NCBI GenBank assembly: GCA_003250455.1 | Contig: QKGK01000329.1 | Span: 1-11,572 of the forward strand | DNA from: Chloroflexota bacterium | Lineage (GTDB): Bacteria; Chloroflexota; Anaerolineae; Anaerolineales; UBA11579 | DNA: 11,572 bases | Direction of reading: 5' to 3' | Shown here: positions 6,979 to 11,572 of the stretch, one piece after another | Numbering within the stretch: the stretch's first letter is position 1 | Layout: every line of letters begins with the position of its first letter | Position numbers and translations under genes: made by a program | Notes under the pieces: model-generated | The model's database searches: none | What the model saw: the letters and a program-made list of their open reading frames with translations, nothing else | What the model was told of the DNA's origin: nothing

Positions 6979-8049
6979 TTGAAATCTATTTATATAACTT
7001 CAGTCGATAATTATTCAGGAAAAACTGCCCTTTCCCTCGTGATTGGAAAGATGCTGAAAAACCGTGATAAAAAAGTGGGCTACATGAAACCGCTTAGCTT
7101 CCAACCATGGCGGATCGGTGACAAAATTGCTGACGAAGATGCAGCCTTTGTTCGTGAAGTCCTTCAACTGCCTACCCAACCGTGGGACCTTTCCCCTGTA
7201 GTAGTCACCGCAGACTTTCTCATCGAGCAGCTTCACAGTGAAAACCAGACCGACCTGCTCACACTGGTAAAGGGAAAGGTAGAGGAGGCCGGGCAAGGAA
7301 ATGACGTGATGATCCTGGAAGGCGGCGGCAGCTTGCGCGAAGGTTATGTGGTCAACATGCAAACCAGCAAAGTAGCCAAAGAACTCAACAGCAAGGTCCT
7401 TGCCATTGTTCGCTATAAGGACAAACGCCACGTTGTCGACGATGTGCTTGCCGCAAAATCCCGCTTGGGAGACCTGCTGCTGGGTGTGATCATCAACCGG
7501 GTTCCCAGTGATGCGAACGACTTTATCTGCAACGAAGTTGCTCCCTTCCTTAAAGCCAAGGGAATCGCCCTTTATGGAATGATCCCGGAAACAAAATCGC
7601 TTGAAGCGCTTACCCTGCAGGAAGCAAAAGACGCCCTGGACGCTGAATTACTCACCGAAACATACAACCCCGAAGCATTGATCGAAGCCTTGATGATTGG
7701 CGCAATGACCGCCGAAGCCGCATTGAGCCGCTTCCGCAAACAGCCCTACAAAGCTGTGATCACTGGTGGCGACCGTTCGGATATCCAGTTGGCCGCTTTG
7801 GAAACTTCAACAACCTGCCTTATCCTGACCGGCAACCTGCACCCGAGCCCCCTGGTCATCCGCCAGGCAGAAGACTTAGGTGTAGCCATTTTCCTGGTAC
7901 GAACCTCCACCATAGAAACCGTGGAAAACCTCGAGAAGATCTTTGGGAAGACACGCATGGGACAGCACGCCAAACTCGAGAAATTCGAAAAATTGGTCAA
8001 CCAGTTTGTCGATACCGAAAAACTCTTCAAGGATTTTGAACTGATCTAA
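6979..8049 (+). CDS. Phosphotransacetylase-N-terminal-like P-loop protein with DRTGG domain
   Basis: This 356-residue soluble protein has a BioD/CobB-like P-loop domain at about residues 1-210, with a Walker-A-like segment SVDNYSGKTALS at 8-19 and EGGGSLREGY at 114-123. A DRTGG domain follows at about 215-330 (ITGGDRSDIQLAALE at 261-275). This layout matches the N-terminal regulatory half of long phosphotransacetylases; the catalytic PTA domain is absent, so it should not make acetyl-phosphate. It is not a dethiobiotin synthetase by context. It begins with TTG two bases after the acyl-CoA synthetase stop, under a strong ribosome binding site, so the two are almost certainly co-translated. By analogy with its role in phosphotransacetylase I infer a nucleotide- or metabolite-sensing partner of the synthetase; the sequence does not show this directly. 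A hairpin at 8073-8102 closes the operon. Confidence 0.85.
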   Translation: MKSIYITSVDNYSGKTALSLVIGKMLKNRDKKVGYMKPLSFQPWRIGDKIADEDAAFVREVLQLPTQPWDLSPVVVTADFLIEQLHSENQTDLLTLVKGKVEEAGQGNDVMILEGGGSLREGYVVNMQTSKVAKELNSKVLAIVRYKDKRHVVDDVLAAKSRLGDLLLGVIINRVPSDANDFICNEVAPFLKAKGIALYGMIPETKSLEALTLQEAKDALDAELLTETYNPEALIEALMIGAMTAEAALSRFRKQPYKAVITGGDRSDIQLAALETSTTCLILTGNLHPSPLVIRQAEDLGVAIFLVRTSTIETVENLEKIFGKTRMGQHAKLEKFEKLVNQFVDTEKLFKDFELI

Positions 8050-8072
8050 TTGATCAAAACCAATAAAATTCC

Positions 8073-8102
8073 AGGACTCCTCCCAATGAAGGGAGGAGTC
8101 CT
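8073..8102 (+). terminator. Perfect 12-bp hairpin closing the operon
   Basis: AGGACTCCTCCC (8073-8084) pairs with GGGAGGAGTCCT (8091-8102) around a 6-base loop, starting 24 bases after the stop codon. The stem is strong and perfect. The following bases (CGCGTAAATATTTCC) contain no U-tract, so it may act as a 3'-end stabiliser or a U-tract-independent terminator. No gene on the other strand would use it. Confidence 0.7.
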
Positions 8103-8152
8103 CGCGTAAATATTTCCGGTCATCCCACCAATTTTTCCTTCTTATTTCTCTG

Positions 8153-8180
8153 TTACAAAATTGCAATCATCCACTATAAT
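8153..8180 (+). promoter_or_regulatory. Sigma-70-like promoter of the glycosyltransferase gene
   Basis: TTACAA (8153-8158) and a consensus TATAAT (8175-8180) are 16 bases apart, giving a predicted start near 8187 and a leader of about 16 bases. It follows the operon-closing hairpin, so the glycosyltransferase is probably an independent transcription unit. Confidence 0.65.
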
Positions 8181-8202
8181 TGACCTCGTTTGAAAACCAA
8201 TT

Positions 8203-11200
8203 ATGGGACGACAAAATACCGTTATGGAAAAAATGCCTCAAAACCAAGAACACGAACCAAGTTGGCTGGATAAGCCAATCCAATCCATCATACCATTCAA
8301 CACACAAACTCTTTTTTTCATCATTGTTCTCATTGCATCCCTGGCAACCAGATTTTATATTCTGGGTGAAAGGGTCCAGAGTCACGACGAGATCAACCAC
8401 GTTTACTTTGCCTATAACTTTTTCAAAGGTGGAGACTACGTTCATAACCCGGTCACACACGGCCCTCTTCAGTTTCACTTATTGGAACTGAGTTATTTCC
8501 TGTTCAACGCCAGTGATTTTTCCGCACGGATTCCTGCTGCGTTATTCAGTATCATCTCCATTTTGTTCATCTGGAAGTACAAACGGTATTTGGGCCGGTA
8601 TGGGGCGATTGCCGCCTCCATTCTGTTTGTCATCTCCCCATACATGCTCTACTATGGCCGTTATGCCCGCAATGAAGCGATTGCCATCTTTTTCACGCTG
8701 GGTACCACCTGGGCTGTTTTACGCTACCTGGACAATGGGGAAAACAAATATCTCTATCTTACAACAGCATTCACAGCTTTACACTTTGCCACCAAGGAAA
8801 CAGCATTTATCTTCACAGCAGAAATGATGGTTTTTCTGGGATTTCTGCTGCTTTACCGGCTGTCCAAACTCGAATGGCAGCGCAGCGGATTAAAACGCAT
8901 CTTCTTTTTCTTGCTGCTCATTTCACTCCTGTTGATCGCTGCTGGATTGGTCCTCCATGAATATCCAGTGGAAATTGCTACCAGTGAGGGGGGAACGCAT
9001 GTTACCCACCCCTATGCGACCCTTATGCCAGTCATGGCAGGCTCGGCAGCGGTAGTCTTCCTTGCTGCATTAATCCTGCTGATCATTGGATACACCTGGG
9101 GAAAACTAAAATACGAGCGCACCTTCAGCATGATCCTCTTCCAGCTTACATTGGTGTTACCTCAGCTGGCGGCATTTCCTGCGTTTTGGTTGAAACTGCC
9201 CATGACAGAATACACCAACGTCACCGTGGTTACACAGGTTAGCATGATCCTGGCTGTTTTTTTGGTGATATCAATCATCCTGGGTGGTGCCTGGAGACAG
9301 CGGGAATGGCTGATTGCTGCAGGAATTTACTACGCCATTTACATCCTCTTTTACACATCAATTTTTTCCAATCCAGGAGGCATTTATAGTGGACTGATTG
9401 GCGGCTTGGGATATTGGCTGGAACAACAAGGTGTCCAGCGCGGCAGCCAACCCTGGTATTACTTTATCTTGGTACAGCTTCCTATCTACGAATATATGGC
9501 CGTCATTGGCTCCGCTATTGCGGGTATTTTTTCCATCCGCTGGCTTGTAAAACGAAGGAACACACTGGAAGAAATGGAACCCCTATTGATGGAGAATCCT
9601 GAAACCGGGCAGCTTTCTGTCGGAAACAGCAGAAAGATCGCCATTGCCATGCTGCTTACATTTTCGTTGCTGAGCGTATTTGCATACATGCTTGCCGGTG
9701 AGAAAATGCCTTGGCTAACCGTGCATATTTCTTGGTCTATGTGGCTGGTGACTGGTTGGCTGGTCGGTAAGCTGATTGAATCCATTCACTGGCAATCGGT
9801 GAAAAATCTCAATGGTTTGCCAGTCGCAACTTCCTTTGTTGCCGCAGTTGTCTTTTTTATTTTTGGGATCACTCTTTGGTTCCAGCCAATTTCCCCCTTT
9901 AGTGGGAAAGAACTCGCAAACCTTACCGCTACCGGCAAATTCATCATGGTTTCAGTTACCTTTTTGGGGCTGCTTTATGCAATTTATCGTTTGACAAAAG
10001 ATTGGCCTAACGGGCAGTTGAAACATTTTTCTATTCTTACCTTCTTGGTGCTCCTCGGTGCAATGACCACCCGTCATGCCTTCATGGCCTCATATCAAAA
10101 TTATGATCTTGCCAACGAATACCTTGTCTATGCGCACTCGGACCGCGGGCCAAAAGATGCACTGGAAGAAATAGAAAGCATTGCATTGCGTACAACTGGC
10201 GCAAAAGAGGTCCTGGTAGCCTACGACAACCACACAGCTTATCCATTTTGGTGGTACTTGCGGGATTATAAAAACAAGCTGGAGTACGGCGAATCTCCCA
10301 CGAGAGACCTGCGCAACTACTCTGTTGTCCTGGCGGGAGAAGCCAATTACCATCTCGTAGAACCAATTTTGCGCAATGATTACATCTCTATTGAATACCT
10401 GCGCATGATCTGGCCTAACCAGGATTATTTCGACCTGGATTTCTACAAAGGATACCTGGAAAATCCCGAAACCAGAAAGGATATGATCAACGCGCTCCTC
10501 CAGGTGTGGCTCAACCGGGATTTCAAAGCCTATGGCATCGTAACAGGACAAAATACAGATGCTCGGTATTGGAACCCTTCCCAATCTTTCAAACTGTATA
10601 TTCGAAAAGATGTCGCCTCTCAAATCTGGGAATATGGCACAATCGCAGATTCATTCGAACTGAATACCGACCCTTATGCCGAAGGGAAAGTTGACCTCGC
10701 ACCAACCGTCACCCTGACAGATTTGAACCTGAACGGACCGAAAGGCATTGCCACCGCGCCAGATGGGTCGATTTACATCGCGGACACCGGCAACAGCCGT
10801 ATTCTTCATGTGGGCACAGATGATCAGATCATCAACACGTGGGGAGCGGAGGGTGATGCCCCGGGCGATTTCAACCAACCTTGGGGTATTGCAGTTGATC
10901 AGGACGGATTTGTATACGTCGCAGACACCTGGAACCACCGTGTGCAAAAATTCTCGGCACAAGGAGAATTTATAACTTCCTGGGGCACATACGGCCTTAC
11001 AGACGCTCCTGATACGTTCTGGGGGCCAAGAGGAATTACGGTTGATACCCAGGGGAATATTCTGGTCACCGACACAGGGAACAAGCGTGTTGTAGCATTC
11101 ACCAATGATGGTGCCGTTATTCAACAGTTCGGTGCTGTCGGATTTCAACTGGGAGAATTTGACGAACCGGTTGGCATTGCCGTCTCACCGGTTGACAATA

Positions 11201-11553
11201 CCTTGTTCGTTGCTGATACCTGGAACCAACGGATCCAGACATTCAGCTACCAGCCAGATTTTGGGTATTCGCCTGTAACCTCATGGGATATTGATGGCTG
11301 GTATGGTCAATCGCTGGAAAACAAACCCTACATCACCGCTGACAACCTCAACCGGGTGCTGGTTGCGGACCCTGAAGCAGGAAGAGTATTGGTCTTTGCC
11401 AACGATGGCACTTTCCTTAGCACCTTCGGTGACTATGATCTCTTTGGGGAAAATGGATTTGGACTTATCGGAGGGATTACCGCTGACCAGGTTGGCGGTG
11501 TTTGGATAACTGACAGCCTGAAGAACCAGGTCAAATACTTCACTGTTCCATAA
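8203..11553 (+). CDS. Agl23-like GT39/PMT-type membrane glycosyltransferase with C-terminal NHL beta-propeller
   Basis: This 1116-residue protein has about 14-17 hydrophobic helices between residues about 36 and 626, the GT-C fold of dolichyl/undecaprenyl-phosphate-sugar-dependent glycosyltransferases. The first extracytoplasmic loop holds SHDEINH with Asp62-Glu63, the usual GT-C acidic motif. R-Y-A-R-N-E-A follows helix 4, and EKMPWL is at 500-505. Residues about 630-840 form a soluble outer domain with WWYLRDY at 683-689, as in the flippase-associated Agl23 family (TIGR03663). Residues about 845-1116 hold six NHL-type blades. Likely role: transfer of a lipid-linked sugar to a surface glycan or protein, with the propeller as a binding module (inference). 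No good ribosome binding site precedes ATG 8203; in-frame ATGs at 8224 and 8233 are alternatives, and 8203 fits the promoter. It is the last gene, complete, with no operon partner visible. Confidence 0.83.
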   Translation: MGRQNTVMEKMPQNQEHEPSWLDKPIQSIIPFNTQTLFFIIVLIASLATRFYILGERVQSHDEINHVYFAYNFFKGGDYVHNPVTHGPLQFHLLELSYFLFNASDFSARIPAALFSIISILFIWKYKRYLGRYGAIAASILFVISPYMLYYGRYARNEAIAIFFTLGTTWAVLRYLDNGENKYLYLTTAFTALHFATKETAFIFTAEMMVFLGFLLLYRLSKLEWQRSGLKRIFFFLLLISLLLIAAGLVLHEYPVEIATSEGGTHVTHPYATLMPVMAGSAAVVFLAALILLIIGYTWGKLKYERTFSMILFQLTLVLPQLAAFPAFWLKLPMTEYTNVTVVTQVSMILAVFLVISIILGGAWRQREWLIAAGIYYAIYILFYTSIFSNPGGIYSGLIGGLGYWLEQQGVQRGSQPWYYFILVQLPIYEYMAVIGSAIAGIFSIRWLVKRRNTLEEMEPLLMENPETGQLSVGNSRKIAIAMLLTFSLLSVFAYMLAGEKMPWLTVHISWSMWLVTGWLVGKLIESIHWQSVKNLNGLPVATSFVAAVVFFIFGITLWFQPISPFSGKELANLTATGKFIMVSVTFLGLLYAIYRLTKDWPNGQLKHFSILTFLVLLGAMTTRHAFMASYQNYDLANEYLVYAHSDRGPKDALEEIESIALRTTGAKEVLVAYDNHTAYPFWWYLRDYKNKLEYGESPTRDLRNYSVVLAGEANYHLVEPILRNDYISIEYLRMIWPNQDYFDLDFYKGYLENPETRKDMINALLQVWLNRDFKAYGIVTGQNTDARYWNPSQSFKLYIRKDVASQIWEYGTIADSFELNTDPYAEGKVDLAPTVTLTDLNLNGPKGIATAPDGSIYIADTGNSRILHVGTDDQIINTWGAEGDAPGDFNQPWGIAVDQDGFVYVADTWNHRVQKFSAQGEFITSWGTYGLTDAPDTFWGPRGITVDTQGNILVTDTGNKRVVAFTNDGAVIQQFGAVGFQLGEFDEPVGIAVSPVDNTLFVADTWNQRIQTFSYQPDFGYSPVTSWDIDGWYGQSLENKPYITADNLNRVLVADPEAGRVLVFANDGTFLSTFGDYDLFGENGFGLIGGITADQVGGVWITDSLKNQVKYFTVP
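10735..11550 (+). repeat. Six NHL propeller blades encoded at the 3' end of the glycosyltransferase gene
   Basis: Blades begin near residues 845, 892, 941, 988, 1041 and 1088, with a period of about 48 residues in the first four. Each has a G-I/V-A/T-V-D-x-x-G-x-(I/V)-x-V-x-D-T-x-N-x-R-(I/V)-like core. The D-T-x-N core is at 861-864, 908-911, 957-960 and 1005-1008. Blades 5 (V-A-D-P-E-A-G-R-V) and 6 (I-T-D-S-L-K-N-Q-V) are degenerate. Six blades make a closed ring of the usual NHL size. Confidence 0.85.
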
Positions 11554-11572
11554 TCGATTTTCGACCCCGGTC

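Noticed and set aside
6979..8049. Dethiobiotin synthetase (BioD) or full phosphotransacetylase
   Set aside because: The DRTGG domain and context exclude BioD, and the chain stops before any PTA catalytic domain.
8180..8491. 103-codon frame overlapping the start of the glycosyltransferase gene
   Set aside because: It is out of frame with the supported gene, which has membrane helices and the HDE motif in the same bases.
1..11572. CRISPR array, insertion sequence, tRNA or phage/defence genes
   Set aside because: No regularly spaced direct repeats, transposase motifs, tRNA-like cloverleaf or defence-type domains were seen on either strand.

Overview
The window looks like a stretch of chromosome from an anaerobic, moderate-GC bacterium, most likely Chloroflexota of the Anaerolineae type. 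The lineage is inferred from three gene types that I associate with that group: a long membrane glycosyltransferase of the Agl23/GT39 kind fused to an NHL beta-propeller, a single-chain alpha-beta ADP-forming acyl-CoA synthetase, and a stand-alone phosphotransacetylase-N-terminal/DRTGG protein. No rRNA or other marker is present, so the lineage is not proven. All seven genes lie on the + strand. I see no tRNA, mobile element, CRISPR array or phage gene, and no gap between genes exceeds about 180 bases.

Left part (42-4678): two distantly related major facilitator transporters of the GPH/SLC45-like (sugar:cation symporter) type bracket a methionine sulfoxide reductase A gene (msrA) and a PlsC-type acyltransferase. 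The acyltransferase has Glu where the family has the catalytic-dyad Asp (H-X4-E instead of H-X4-D) and carries an unassigned C-terminal region of about 160 residues. The second transporter seems to have two extra membrane helices between its halves. Gaps are 72, 136 and 43 bases, and the 136-base gap contains a 10-bp inverted repeat that may end the msrA transcript.

Middle part (4679-8102): a 177-base leader region with promoter-like elements and two mutually exclusive hairpins precedes a tight two-gene operon. The first gene is a fused ADP-forming acetate/acyl-CoA synthetase, which makes ATP from acyl-CoA. Two bases after its stop comes a TTG-started gene for a P-loop + DRTGG protein that resembles only the N-terminal regulatory part of phosphotransacetylase. 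The operon ends in a perfect 12-bp hairpin with no U-tract. Together these genes suggest fermentative acetate (or acyl) overflow coupled to substrate-level phosphorylation, with the second protein as a possible sensor or partner.

Right part (8103-11553): a good sigma-70-like promoter drives a 1116-residue polytopic GT-C glycosyltransferase with a C-terminal six-bladed NHL propeller, probably acting on the outer face of the membrane in surface glycosylation.

I do not see convincing evidence of a wholly new system. The points most worth following are the acyltransferase with its altered motif between two transporters, the synthetase/DRTGG pair with its structured leader, and the alternating blade pattern in the glycosyltransferase propeller.
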